Source: Temnopleurus reevesii
Lineage: Eukaryota > Echinodermata > Echinoidea > Temnopleuroida > Temnopleuridae
Direction: 5' to 3'
Assembly: GCA_036244855.1 (NCBI GenBank)
Contig: BQKZ01000425.1
Location: 18,646-82,645, forward strand
Length of the DNA stretch: 64,000 bases
Part shown: piece by piece, positions 24,539 to 31,847 of the stretch
Numbering within the stretch: position 1 is the stretch's first letter
How the letters are laid out: each line of letters begins with the position of its first letter
Notes under the pieces: model-generated
Told to the model about the DNA's origin: nothing
The model's input: the letters and a program-made list of their open reading frames with translations, nothing else
Database searches by the model: none
Made by a program: the position numbers and the translations under genes

Positions 24539-24921
24539 TTTTGGGGGGGGGGGGGGATACACAGGAAAATGGATGAGATAAAGCTTGAACATGACCCCTG
24601 GAACATTCCAACAGTCTAGTGGTTATGACACTGGTCTAGCAATCAAAAGGTCACTGTTTCAAATCTTGCCCTGTTCTGTGTAACAATTTTATTTCAACGT
24701 TGCCACCAAGTTTACTCCATCACACAACAGAAACAAAATGAATTAATCTCTTATTCAGTTTTGAATCACGTACCTTTGAGCGGTGATTTGACGGAAGCTT
24801 CCACCAGTCCGGCGAGTAGCTGAAGACTTTTTGGGTCCTGGGCCAGCCCAGAGGCAAACGCTGCCAAGGCATCGGCATGGCGACCAAGACACTGTAGGGC
24901 CACGCCCTGACGATAATAGGC
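1511..24921 (-). CDS. TTC28: TTC28 homologue (TPR + CHAT protein), internal exons; both ends outside the window
   Basis: Join on the minus strand, in coding order: 24774-24921, 19162-19308, 13429-13554, 12670-12828, 9322-12129, 7803-8378, 6969-7207, 5428-5627, 3737-4286, 2798-3032, 1511-1587. The exons total 5265 nt (1755 codons); each junction is GT-AG and each phase matches the next. The product follows vertebrate TTC28 from its N-terminal TPR region through the CHAT domain into the conserved segment after it. Layout in the joined product: residues 1-49 end of the N-terminal TPR unit; about 50-1000 LGN-like TPRs with a 40-residue pitch; about 1000-1130 helical linker; 1130-1650 CHAT domain with a disordered insert; 1651-1755 post-CHAT module. 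Vertebrate TTC28/TPRBK is reported to bind Aurora B and act at the spindle midzone and midbody; applying that role here is inference. The initiator exon, stop codon and promoter are not in view. Confidence 0.95.
1855..2000. mobile_element. MITE with about 30-bp terminal inverted repeats
   Basis: A 146-bp element beginning AGTAACATAACGGT and ending with the inverted TTATGTTACT; complementarity continues inward over about 30 bp with a few mismatches. Non-autonomous DNA transposon in the intron between 1588 and the decayed exon copy at 2169. Confidence 0.75.
2169..2315 (-). pseudogene. Tandem copy 4 of the post-CHAT module, decayed
   Basis: The same 147-nt unit as the upstream copies, but with three in-frame stops (TAG where the parent has the CAG of GWQ, TGA at the serine of LKS, TAA at the serine of PQSDPG), several amino-acid changes, and a donor weakened to GTAATGAT. 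It is a dead partial exon and serves as a neutral control for copies 2 and 3. Confidence 0.85.
2380..2526 (-). CDS. TTC28: Tandem copy 3 of the post-CHAT module: candidate cassette exon
   Basis: A 147-nt phase-symmetric copy with donor TTG|GTAAGTGA. Its candidate acceptor, TTTTCTTCTTGGGCCAG, has the best pyrimidine tract of the set. The frame is open (RGWQELLKSVGFRFEEAVS and so on). Compared with the parent exon 2798-3032 there are two altered codons (E to A and P to W) and about twelve synonymous differences. The space to copy 2 is 62 nt. It could be a second added module, or a recently retired exon. Confidence 0.5.
2589..2735 (-). CDS. TTC28: Tandem copy 2 of the post-CHAT module: candidate cassette exon
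   Basis: A 147-nt copy of the 3' part of exon 2798-3032, starting just after an AG (TTTGGCCAG|TC) and ending at a donor TTG|GTAAGTGA. It starts with two bases and ends with one, so it is phase-symmetric (49 codons). It can be added in frame after the parent exon, where the junction codon becomes GTC, and before exon 1511-1587. It cannot follow exon 3737-4286 directly without a frameshift. The frame is open: RGWQKLLKSVGFRFEEE and so on. Compared with the parent I count one amino-acid change (E to K) and about twelve synonymous differences, which suggests coding constraint. The intron separating it from the parent would be only 62 nt. Use in mRNA is not proven. Confidence 0.55.
2798..3032 (-). 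CDS. TTC28: TTC28 exon: post-CHAT conserved module (parent copy)
   Basis: A 235-nt exon with acceptor CCTTCCAG and donor CTAG|GTAAGTTT, starting in phase 0 and ending with one base. It encodes IEKSLQRINRGQ, then a unique stretch, then the conserved block GWQELLKSVGFRFEE...PSVFFPQSDPGDRLLQASS...LQALLG, close to vertebrate TTC28 directly after the CHAT domain. The function of this block is unknown. It is the only copy with the unique 5' part and a normal acceptor that fits the phase-0 end of the preceding exon, so it must be the constitutive form. Its last 147 nt are copied three times downstream, at 2589-2735, 2380-2526 and 2169-2315. Confidence 0.95.
3500..3671. mobile_element. Degenerate MITE (CAGTCAACTCC family)
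   Basis: The left end CAGTCAACTCCGCCTAAGCC is the inverse of the right end, with several mismatches (GACTTAGGCAGAGTTACCTG). It is similar in outline to the CAGTCAAACCTC elements elsewhere in the window. It lies in the 704-nt intron 3033-3736; the rest of that intron holds nothing notable. Confidence 0.6.
3737..4286 (-). CDS. TTC28: TTC28 exon: C-terminal half of the CHAT domain
   Basis: A 550-nt exon; acceptor TTTCACTCCCCAG, donor CTG|GTAAGTGA. It encodes a short polar loop, then the CHAT core: LSDFLLTAADILDLHL, AKLVVLSPYGSEG, a glycine-rich loop, VIGLARSFLAAGAQSVLVPLW, an amphipathic helix, HPSNWAGFALVG, and finally RDALRVLLHL. In active CHAT peptidases the strand after KLVVLS normally carries the catalytic cysteine (an LSAC-type motif). 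Here it reads LSPYGSEG, with no cysteine, as also appears to be the case in vertebrate TTC28. The domain is therefore probably a non-catalytic scaffold. The exon is more GC-rich than its introns. Confidence 0.96.
4862..4969 (-). pseudogene. Partial copy 3 of the CHAT histidine exon
   Basis: A second 108-nt copy of the 3' half of exon 5428-5627, also with intact frame and donor. It differs from the parent by five synonymous changes and one amino-acid change (P to S). The sequence before it is again GATA/TAGA repeat and CTAG motifs with no pyrimidine tract. Probably not spliced, although the synonymous bias is notable. Confidence 0.7.
4970..5197. repeat. Long CTAT/CATC tetranucleotide microsatellite
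   Basis: Near-continuous CTAT units (4985-5150) grading into CCAT and CAAT units. It sits exactly between two partial copies of the CHAT histidine exon. A second shorter array fills 5335-5407 between the other pair. On the gene's sense strand it reads as purine-rich GATA/TAGA, which makes a poor splice acceptor region. Confidence 0.95.
5219..5326 (-). pseudogene. Partial copy 2 of the CHAT histidine exon
   Basis: A 108-nt (36-codon) copy of the 3' half of exon 5428-5627, keeping the donor TCAAG|GTATGTG. The frame is open and the unit is phase-symmetric. Relative to the parent there is one amino-acid change (F to V in LHFATH) and two synonymous differences. An AG directly precedes the copied part, but the sequence upstream is purine-rich GATA/TAGA repeat without a pyrimidine tract, so efficient splicing to it is doubtful. 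It is treated as a non-functional partial exon unless transcripts show otherwise. Confidence 0.7.
5428..5627 (-). CDS. TTC28: TTC28 exon: CHAT histidine-motif segment (parent copy)
   Basis: A 200-nt exon with acceptor TTCATAACAG and donor TCAAG|GTATGTGG, starting in phase 0 and ending with two bases completed by the next exon (AG|T). It encodes EASTVSELLGVKPLTG, ATKEGVLRGIENAECLHF, then ATHVSWKLSAIVLSP. ECLHFATHVSW corresponds to the CHAT histidine motif; the second histidine, near residue 1440 of the joined product, is the presumed catalytic position and is kept. The last 108 nt (5428-5535) are repeated at 5219-5326 and 4862-4969. Confidence 0.95.
6087..6456. repeat. Three diverged tandem copies of about 110 bp
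   Basis: Copies at about 6087-6199, 6226-6334 and 6350-6456 each contain TTCACTCTTT...TTCATGTCT, a CATTCATA block, a GGTCGACC-like block and CTGAATAATTACTGTGGCAAT (diverged in the third). They lie in the intron 5628-6968; the remainder of this intron shows no exon or element. Confidence 0.8.
6969..7207 (-). CDS. TTC28: TTC28 exon: N-terminal core of the CHAT domain
   Basis: A 239-nt exon with acceptor CCCAAATCAG and donor ACAG|GTTTGTGA. It completes the split glycine of LEG and encodes DLYLVPFSILKGSSS, ERFNIRMVPSLRALN, a variable loop, and ANPKLPPSVIDKWGW. The YLVPF...LKG and NPKLP motifs are those of the vertebrate TTC28 CHAT domain, where CHAT proteins generally read LYxIPFxxL. It ends in phase 0 after GSEQ. 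Confidence 0.96.
7208..7802. other. TTC28 intron, nothing notable
   Basis: AT-rich intron of 595 nt. No repeat, element or exon-like segment was recognised. Confidence 0.6.
7803..8378 (-). CDS. TTC28: TTC28 exon: CHAT entry strand, disordered insert and ALYDVLIAPLE helix
   Basis: A 576-nt exon with acceptor CCCTCCTCAAG and donor GAAG|GTCAGTAT. It encodes GIVKFHDCDLAHIDKEM, a serine/threonine-rich segment, LEQYISHAREALGVDTHL, the acidic stretch DITSETESEADDLLQQH, LRLTNRNNIINSSSRS, and KPPLRALYDVLIAPLED, ending in DLVLVLEG. The start, the REALGV and SETESEA blocks and the ALYD...LIAP block all align with vertebrate TTC28. The serine-rich and acidic parts are probably flexible and may be phosphorylated. 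It is the most GC-rich exon in the window. Confidence 0.96.
8823..9238. repeat. Inverted repeat in a TTC28 intron
   Basis: TTTCCATGGGGTTGGGTCCA (from about 8829) is matched in inverted form by GGACCCAACCCCGTGGAAAT (near 9209-9230). A second inner pair, CCATGTAACGTAGTG near 8865 and CACTACGCTACATGG near 9021, keeps the same order, so the whole segment can fold back. It is probably a small DNA-transposon relic in intron 8379-9321. Confidence 0.7.
9322..12129 (-). CDS. TTC28: TTC28 giant TPR exon (about 20-21 TPRs and the linker to CHAT)
   Basis: A single 2808-nt exon with acceptor CCCCACCTGTAG and donor GATG|GTGAGAAC, coding 935 whole codons plus split glycines at both ends. It contains about twenty 40-residue TPRs of the LGN/Pins type, each with the signature (A/S)(Y/L)xNLGxAYxxLGxxxxA followed by xxxYxQxLxIAxxxxD, for example GNLGVTHESLGNYQKA and SNLGNYHSSRGDFQQA. 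Helices then follow (RGRTRAFVDLLMERQ) and the first CHAT strand NVLYFSIADGHLYSWL. The arrangement forms a long superhelix for protein binding. Repeats are diverged from one another and each has its clear vertebrate counterpart, so the array is ancient rather than recently expanded. ORFs on the plus strand here are antisense shadows. Confidence 0.98.
12130..12669. other. TTC28 intron, nothing notable
   Basis: 540-nt intron. An open plus-strand frame (12369-12632) has no recognisable protein features and is antisense to the gene. No repeat was recognised. Confidence 0.6.
12670..12828 (-). CDS. TTC28: TTC28 exon: TPR (GECRAHGNLG unit)
   Basis: A 159-nt exon; acceptor TTCCCCCTAG, donor TTAG|GTAAGTGA. 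It encodes SDHIGECRAHGNLGAAYFS, QGNYKEALTHHHFQL, YLAMKQKDRNVAASALSSLG. This is one 40-residue TPR plus the start of the next, which continues directly into the giant exon with GHVYSAIGDFPNA. It starts with two bases completing a serine codon and ends with one G. Confidence 0.96.
12829..13428. other. TTC28 intron, nothing notable
   Basis: AT-rich 600-nt intron with short A/T tracts; no element or exon recognised. Confidence 0.6.
13429..13554 (-). CDS. TTC28: TTC28 exon: TPR (SVFSALSSAHWGLG unit)
   Basis: A 126-nt exon; acceptor TTCATTTTCAG, donor CTCA|GTAAGTCA. It encodes TSSLKLRGSVFSALSSAHW, GLGNTEKAISYMHQDLSVAKQL, matching the vertebrate stretch SLKLRGSVFSALSSAYW. It forms one TPR in the N-terminal part of the superhelix. 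Phases agree with both neighbours. Confidence 0.96.
15706..16290. repeat. Tandem duplication, about 270-bp copies
   Basis: Direct copies at about 15706-15984 and 16018-16290. Shared blocks include CCTAAATCATTCTCTGAATT, TACACTAATTAGATT and GAATACATTAATAT. The copies are diverged by substitutions and small indels. Confidence 0.85.
16260..16620. repeat. Purine-rich (A/G) low-complexity tract
   Basis: The plus strand is almost all A and G with short GAAAAAGG-like units. The lack of stops on the opposite strand produces a long but compositionally biased ORF that is not a gene. Confidence 0.8.
18405..18600. repeat. Dispersed repeat related to 31270-31650
   Basis: Shares TATAAGCTTCCGTA, GGCAAGTT/GCGACTTGTACAAA-like blocks and GTGTGAACCTAACTT with the region 31270-31650, where the last motif appears inverted. 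Probably a degenerate transposon family. Confidence 0.55.
19162..19308 (-). CDS. TTC28: TTC28 exon: linker between the N-terminal TPR and the main array
   Basis: A 147-nt exon; acceptor TTTTTTTTCCAG, donor ATAG|GTAAGAAG. It encodes DNFEPTYKQLVSMNLDKSP, FVIISVIGQELLAAGYHAS, SLVVLESALKIG. The LDKSPF and VVGQELL-type motifs are highly conserved with vertebrate TTC28. It begins by completing an aspartate codon split with the upstream exon and ends with one G. Confidence 0.96.
19434..19465. repeat. Short perfect hairpin
   Basis: AGCCGTACAATAT is followed after six bases by its exact inverse ATATTGTACGGCT. It directly precedes a larger hairpin element and may belong to the same unit. Confidence 0.7.
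19528..19643. mobile_element. Hairpin MITE
   Basis: The ends ATTGGATGGC and GCCATCCAAT are inverted, and the inner arms ATACCGGGAATATTGCAC and GTGCAATATTCCCTGGTAT are complementary over about 39 bp with few mismatches. Confidence 0.85.
20015..21300. repeat. Two long and one partial diverged direct repeats
   Basis: Copies begin near 20015, 20470 and 21155. The first two share CTGAATGGAACTTCTGTC, the AATGAAACTT and GGGCAAAACAATT blocks, and a TGGATAT.GCTCATT block. The third contains only the first part (TTGGCAAAAATGTGCAAATT). They lie in the intron 19309-24773; 21300-24400 shows no other repeat and no exon. Confidence 0.75.
24440..24557. repeat. TTTA array ending in a G tract
   Basis: Pyrimidine/T-rich sequence with TTTA units, ending in about fourteen consecutive G. 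Low complexity; possible assembly-error site. Confidence 0.9.
24608..24680 (+). mobile_element. tRNA-derived SINE head
   Basis: A-box-like TCTAGTGGTTATGAC and B-box-like GTTTCAAATC are spaced as in tRNA genes, but the stems are degraded. A SINE relic rather than a functional tRNA. It lies only about 100 bp from exon 24774-24921. Confidence 0.6.
24774..24921 (-). CDS. TTC28: TTC28 exon: last helices of the N-terminal TPR unit (most 5' exon seen)
   Basis: A 148-nt exon; acceptor GTCTTTGTGCAG, donor AAAG|GTACGTGA. It encodes AYYRQGVALQCLGRHADAL, AAFASGLAQDPKSLQLLAGL, VEASVKSPLK, almost the same as vertebrate TTC28 (YFRQGVALQYLGRHADAL...). It starts in phase 0, where the vertebrate protein reads ...NPKWPK just before. 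The exon carrying that preceding TPR was searched for by eye to the end of the window and not found. Confidence 0.97.
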
Positions 24922-25812
24922 CTGCACAAAGACAGAAAAAGAAAAGATAAATGATTTATCTTATTTTCTAATTGTATGATATATAACAACTAGCAGAAAG
25001 CTGGTCATTTTGAGGGTGGGCACACTCAAAATACAAGTCAAGAAATAAGAATTATGCTTGATATTAAAGACGTTAAAAACAGAAATAAATTTTTACGACA
25101 CAAAATGGAATAATATTGAAATTACAGACAACGCTGCTTTTGATGACACTTTGATGATAAGAGTTCCTGTATAAAATAGAAAATAACTTGTGTTCGATTA
25201 ATTGATAGATGTAACAAAATTCTTTTAAAATCTTCTATAAATACATGGAAAATCAGGATGGCACATACAAGTACATCATACATCAATAAAGAAACGGGAT
25301 GTGTGCATTAATAAAATGAAAAACCTACATTTTTTTGGGGGGAGGGGTTGTCAGGGTTTGAATATCCTCCATTACTATGGAAGTTAGACATACATTTTCT
25401 ACTCCAGACAAAGATCCTAGATGAAAATCATATAGATCATTACTACAATACCAATTACGTTATATAATGCCAGAAATCTTGGAGTCATAGTGATATGAGA
25501 TCGCTATGGCAACACCAAGGCTACTTGCTCAAGCTCTTTTCCATCATATGAAAATGTACTAGAACTTATAAAAAATATATACCCAGATTATGACAAGTTG
25601 CAGACAACATTAACTGGATATCATCAGAGCGCATAAAGAGCGAGAGTAGTGTCGACATAGCAACAAATGGCATTACATTGAAGTGATATGTCATCTATCA
25701 CACACGGCCAGTTCTTACTACTCGTACAGAAAGAGGAGAGAAAAAACATGACTAAAAATTTGTAACTAACATATTGCTGTTGAAATATTGATGATATGTC
25801 AGTATTGTTGTT

Positions 25813-25894
25813 GATTATTGTACAGGGAATAGTTTTAGTTTTCACAATTGATTAGCAGTTTTAGACATTGAGGAATCACTTCCAACACCTACCA
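25813..25894. repeat. Dispersed repeat shared with 51361-51440
   Basis: Both contain GATTAGCAGTTTTA.ACATTGAGGAA in the same context with about 80 bp of similarity. Type unknown. Confidence 0.6.
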
Positions 25895-27539
25895 GGAAAA
25901 TTATTCCCTGTTGTGGTTAAAATATTGTATTTTAATCTAGATGTTGACTATTGAAATTAATTGTTTTCTAAAACATAACAGATTCATCAAACATTTTTCA
26001 GGGGTTGGGATGACAAGAGGTGTGGGGCTGATTTAAGTGACCTTAATGTTCCTAAGAGTCTATTGAGGAAATGCGATAAATTCTTTCTGAAGAAAAAAAA
26101 AGAATAATTTTATATTGTGGAGATTGGTGTATTTTGAATTGTTCCCCCTTTCCGCTTGGAAATTATCTCTTCAAAGATTGAATGATCGGGACAAGGTGGC
26201 TGACCTAAAATCGAAGGGCTCTGTTGGGACAGCTTTGGCTAAGTGAATTGCAAACAAATTGAGATTGGTATTTCCTAATCGTATTCCCATTGGCCTGATT
26301 CATCAAAGTTTTAAAGGACGAAGGCGAATGTCATCATCTTAAGAGCCAAATGGACAAAACGTCTGTTTGGGCCAGAAGGGCATTAACTAAATTTTTGTGG
26401 TATGAAGTTGTTGACATCAGCTTGTTTGTCACTTAGTTCATAAAACCAAAGGACTTTTTTTCCTTCGCCTCCAAAAGAGGATTTATTTGTTAACATTTAT
26501 GCATGTACACATCAAAATCTTTTAACATGATTATCTTGGCTCAATACAGACGATAAGTTCAATATATGTAGAGCCTTCATCAACTATAGACATTTTAAGA
26601 AATATACCACTTTCAAAAGGGCACATAACTATATTCACCGAAAATTGAAGAAAAAATACCATTGATGGATTATAATGCAAAGTTAAATACAAATATTCAC
26701 ACAATATTAACTCAGGGTCTATGATTACTTTCTCCTATGACTACTTTCTGTCTTTTGTCTTCTCGGGATATCTAAAGCCATATTTGGTCAACGAACGAAA
26801 GTGACAGGAATGTTCAACCAAGCTGAGTTTTAATATCTCATTCATTTTAAAATGGGGCAGAATACAGGGGGTATAATTATATCTGTCATTTTATGTCTTA
26901 AATCTGATTTGAAAAGATATACACTAAGAAAGAAATCACTATACTAATCTGTGAAATGCACGCTAAATTCCAAATGGCATGCTGATAATGGGGTCTGTCA
27001 TCACCTATCATAATTATTTCCCTATTTACTATGACAGGGTGGACATCCCTTTGATGAAAACTTAATCTCCAACTAAGAAATGACCACAAATATCTTCTCA
27101 TCTTAAAAAAAGTGATGACAAATGACAAGTGCATTACCAGGGGATATGTCCAATAGCAAACTACCATGTAAAACTTGGACAAATCATGTTTCCCTTTAAT
27201 TTCAATAGAAACAAATCTAAACTGTCTATGGCATCAAAATATGCATACATGTAAATATTTCACCATTTTGAAGAAAAAAAAGTAAATTGCATATAAATTG
27301 ATTGAAAAGAAAAATTAATTGATTCAAATATCAGCCGATTGTGGTTAGATCCATTGTATGATTTCTTTTTAAATCGAAAAGATTTATGACATCTCTATAG
27401 TGGGAAATGCAAAATTTGTTAGTATTTCTATCATCAAAGCATTACTTTTCCTGCAAAGCTTTAGCATAAACCTACATCATCTAATGATTGATGATACATA
27501 TACCATCTCTCAAAAAAGCCTGAATAATTTGCGAGTCCA

Positions 27540-27698
27540 GGAGGGTGTTTCATCAAGATTTGTCGCAGAGACAATTAGTCAGCACTGACGATTTCCTTGA
27601 TTGTGATTGGATGAAAAGCACTAACGCTGACAGTTGCTATGGGAATTGTCGGAAAATGCCCCCTTGTCGCTGCGACAAATCTTGATGAAACACCCCCC
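27540..27698. mobile_element. MITE with 28-bp terminal inverted repeats
   Basis: The left end GGAGGGTGTTTCATCAAGA... and the right end ...TCTTGATGAAACACCCCCC are inverted over 28 bp with one mismatch. A short CCAG occurs at both borders and may be part of the target duplication. Total about 159 bp. Confidence 0.9.
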
Positions 27699-28394
27699 AG
27701 TAGGCAGTGCAAGCTGGTTTTTAAGATGGCTTGACATAAAATTTTCATTATTCAAGTTGCAGTGTGTAATTTTACAAGCAGGTGTAGATGTAAACAAAGC
27801 AGGAACAAAACATAAACTGAGATAGCACATGATTCAGAAGAAAATAATCGATAGGTCACGTTCTGTCTGTGTAGGGTTGATCTTTTGTTCAAATAGCATC
27901 GGGGCATTGACTAAAAGATCATCAAATCCATAATGAAACGTGGGTAGTGATGTAAGGCGAGATGCGTAAGCTGGCTGGTGTGTTTACACCAACATAAAAT
28001 TATTTAAAAATCCAATGTTTTTTTTTCCAATTCACCTCTAATGATAATCATATAAATATGTGGCCTTCTCAACAAATAAAAAAAAGTGCAAAAAGTTTTA
28101 AATGTACTTGAGAGACCTTCGCTTACTCTAGATACTTGATATGTGATATGCGACAAGAAACAAAAATTTTACATAATTATGGAAATGCTATGTCGAAATC
28201 AAGAACATTGATTTAACGATCCCCCCTGAAAAATTAACAACACTGTAGTGGTAGGGTCTCTTGAAATGCATCATGACTCAAGAGCTCATGTTTTGCAAAG
28301 TTTTGACTTCTTTTTAATGATAATTGTTTTCTCCAAATCATCAGCCCTTCTTCTCAAAATATGTTTTTAGGGCAAAGTTAATCAACCTATACTC

Positions 28395-28725
28395 AATGGC
28401 CCATATTCCGATACCTGGCTTTTCCTTAACCAGGGACTTAGCCATCGTTATTTAAACCTAGGCAATTCAAAAGTTAAAGTAATGGTCTACGTGACAATGA
28501 CTTTAGACCTGGGCGGTGTTTCACCAAGTTATGAAAGACTTTAAGAACGACTTTACGCAAGACTGGTGTCAATTCTTGTGCTGAATGATCGAGAACCTTA
28601 CTCACAAAAAACTCGTTATTTTGCGTAGTCCAGTCTTTCAATAAAGTTGTGCATAATTTTAAGAACAATTTGGTGAAACGCCGCCCTGGATTAAGTTAAA
28701 CCTCACTATCGTAATACGGGCCATT
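28395..28725. mobile_element. MITE interrupted by another MITE
   Basis: The outer ends AATGGCCCATATTCCGATA and TATCGTAATACGGGCCATT are inverted repeats with three mismatches. The element is split by a second complete element at 28511-28686. Confidence 0.8.
28511..28686. mobile_element. Nested MITE with 17-bp terminal inverted repeats
   Basis: The ends GGGCGGTGTTTCACCAA and TTGGTGAAACGCCGCCC are inverted with one mismatch. The termini resemble those of the element at 27540-27698 (GGTGTTTCA.CAA), so both probably belong to one superfamily. Confidence 0.85.
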
Positions 28726-31269
28726 CCATTTAAAAATCTTTCTCTTTTCACTTAGATTTCCATTTCAAAATTCTATTTTCTAAAAACACATCTCCACCAA
28801 TTTATTACTAAATCAATAAAACATATTCCTAGACTACAAAAAGAGGGTGTGGTGTAAAAGCCCCCAGGGATCACTGCCAGCTACAAACTGTTCAGGGGCC
28901 CTTTGTGATGGTTGGGCTGGGACTCATTGCCCCTTAGCAGGGGGTACAAGTTCATCAATCTATCACAAGATAAAAGCTTTTATGATGCTATCAATTATAA
29001 CCTATAGATGGTGATACATGTCACAAGATGTATTTTCTGTGCTTAATCCATTCATTGATATGAAAGAAAGAGAAGAACATTGTGATGTCAGGTATTCATA
29101 AAAAGTCATTTTCATCATCAGAAGTGGCTCTAGCCCTGTTTGGGGCTTTATACTAAACCCATTGTAATGTGTCGAAGACTAATATTTTCAAGTAGAATGT
29201 TTTGAAGCTGGTAAAAGCATTCGCTTTGTCTGAATGCAACAGAAACATTGAGCTCAAGACGCCATTGGGTATTACCTTGGGAGCTTCATATTGAAGACTT
29301 ATAATCTATATGTCGTTTACTATTAAATTTGTTCAAGATAAAGGAGGATGGCAACATCGATTATGCCAGAGATAGATAAAGCAAAGTTTGAGATTTCAAT
29401 TCAGTTATTGGATAAATTGTTTAAGAATTATTTACTGCTGATTTCAGAATCACATCCTACTCAGAAATACGTTCACCACACTTCCACTAATGCTCTACCA
29501 CCAAATTCTGATATGAAACATGTTTTGAACAATATTGATTTTCCCATTTTTATGGTGATCAAAGAAATGTCCTTTTGCATTTGATACCACATCTCCAACA
29601 TTCAAATTATATGATTAAAATTGTGAATGAAAGTAATAAAATATATTGGAATATTCTTGCACTCTACTTTCATTATTTGAAGTGTGTCTCGTGATGAAGA
29701 AATTTAATATGGCGGAAATGCAGTCAATCGAGAGGTTTTGTTAATAAAAAAAAAATCTCCAAATTGAATCATCACAATAAGTTAATTTTATGCGATTTTG
29801 CTAAATTTCAGAAGAGGTGGGGGCATCATTGAGGGTTCCCATGGAAGCTGTACAAAGAGATTTGAAATTCAATAAATTGGAGAAGACTTTGCCTAAATAA
29901 TAAGAAAGACTTGAAATCAGTATCAGTTTACACACTGTCCATAAAATGTACCATGGAGATCTTACATGCTTTGAAATACATTTGTTTGAATTTGTGTTTT
30001 TTTTATTCTATGAGCATTTTAATACATAATGTTATTTGCCTAAATATGTTGAAATGCGAAATGCAATGAGCTAATTCTTCTGCAATCATTTCTTATTGCC
30101 TCCCATATTTATGATTTAAAAAAATCTTCTTGAAACCATCTTAATATGAACAGTCAACACTTTATCCAAAAGAAACACAATTTCTCTAACAATCACTCGA
30201 TTCCTGTCGCTCCATTTTTCCTTTAAACATTCTTTTTTTTTTAATCTATCTTTTTTTCTTTCAAATTATTCAATAGAAATTAAATTCTCATTCTGGATGC
30301 TGTACCTTCAATCTAAACTACACGTCTCCTTTTTTATAATAATCTGGCGACAAAATCTGAATAAAAAAATGTTTAACAAATGTCTTTTCTCTAATCAAAT
30401 ACATGGTACAAGCACCTTTTCAGCTTTACTTTTGGTGAAATTGAATTCCACAAAACTTGATGTAACTCAACACATTTGATGTTCCGAGTAAAAAATACAT
30501 TACATTGGGTTTAGGATTTCGCATTTAGAATGTTTTGAAGGTAGATTTTGCTTAATTGAGATTGAATATCCAATACCCCATTCAGACTATTACCAGGGAA
30601 TACCTGATGGATCGGTGAAGGTCGCAGTCTGTAGCCCCTTTTCCATAGAAATTCACCTGACAAATTCATCAGTTAAGAAGAGAACACCCTGTAAAAACTC
30701 CACTTAAAACAGTAGTCAGAATCAACCTCGGGACACTCATCGTTGATAGCAAAATAGGACTTCTTGTGTGACGAATAATCATAGTGCGAATTTGTTTGAA
30801 TTTTGCTTGAATTTTGCTTGAATTTTTATACAGGATCTGTGTATGCAGAATGCTGAGTGAGGTACTCTGGCAATTATGGAACAAAACAATATGCCGCCTA
30901 GAGGAACAAATGTGAACAAATCGTCTTCTGACAGTACAAGTATAATGTTGACAGTGATTCACTGGAAATTCATCGCTGAAAATCTGAACGGGGTGTAATC
31001 TGAATGAGCTAAAAGTTTGCAAAACCTTTTTGAAGATTCCTTGTCTGTGATTGTTGAACAATCCATGATCAGTAACCCAATATGTTTTTCTTTGAAAAAT
31101 TGAAGAGGATTGGCCTCGGTTTGGTATTAATGTTTGAAAAGGAGAGATTTGATGATCAGTACTGAATGCGTTCATGTGAAATCGAGAGGTGACATTGAGA
31201 CAATGTTATTTTCTGTTGATTCTTCTCATTACATCACAATACCCGCCTTCATTCTCTACAGGGACAGCA

Positions 31270-31650
31270 ACATAAGTTAGGTTCACACATACAGCCGAGG
31301 TCTATGGATTCAGACACTATGACAGTCCTACAGAAGCTTATACATCAGCGAGTAGGCAAGTTTGTACAAATCGCCTTCTCGCCTTCTCGACTTAACCAAG
31401 GCACCATGGCGAGTTTGTTCAAGTCACCTTATCAGCATCTCGTCCAAGACAATGCGCCTAGAAATATGGAAGCTCATACATGCAGCCCGATGGCGAGTTT
31501 GCACTAGTTGCCCTCTCATCTTGAACAAGGTGCCAAGGCAAGTTTGCACACATCGCCTTCTCACCTTTTCGATCCTAACACTTCACATTAGTGAGATAAT
31601 AACTTGCCATCACACTGCACATATAAGCTTCCGTAGCAGTATCATAGTTT
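31270..31650. repeat. Degenerate repeat with internal GGCGAGTTTG units
   Basis: GGCAAGTTTGTACAAATCGCC, GGCGAGTTTGTTCAAGTC, GGCGAGTTTGCACTAGTTGCC and GGCAAGTTTGCACACATCGCC recur about every 60-80 bp. The left border has an inverted copy of a motif found at 18558. Open frames here are short and lack any recognised domain. Confidence 0.6.
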
Positions 31651-31669
31651 CTGAAACCTTAAGGTTGTA

Positions 31670-31847
31670 AGGGGGTGTTGCTCAAAAGTTGCAATTGATC
31701 GCAAGTTGCAGATGATCGGAACGTGCCAATCAAAATCATTGTTTCATGCGCATCTTGTTAAATGCGCATACCGTGCGCGAATGAAAATGCTTGTTGCAAT
31801 CTTCAAAGTTGCAGTTGATTTGCAGCTGATTTTGGGCAACACCCCAT
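31670..31847. mobile_element. MITE with TA target duplication (copy 1)
   Basis: The ends AGGGGGTGTTGCTCAAAA and TTTTGGGCAACACCCC are inverted, flanked by TA on both sides, as in Tc1/mariner-type elements. A second copy is at 39797-39949 with strong identity. Confidence 0.85.

Noticed and set aside
30669..31175. 168-codon minus-strand ORF
   Set aside because: Codon choice is AT-driven, no motif is recognisable, and it is not flanked by plausible splice sites in phase with TTC28. Chance ORF or an old repeat remnant.
31304..31670. Overlapping plus-strand ORFs rich in CSPMASLH-like pieces
   Set aside because: They arise from the internally repeated GGCGAGTTTG unit; no evidence of a gene.
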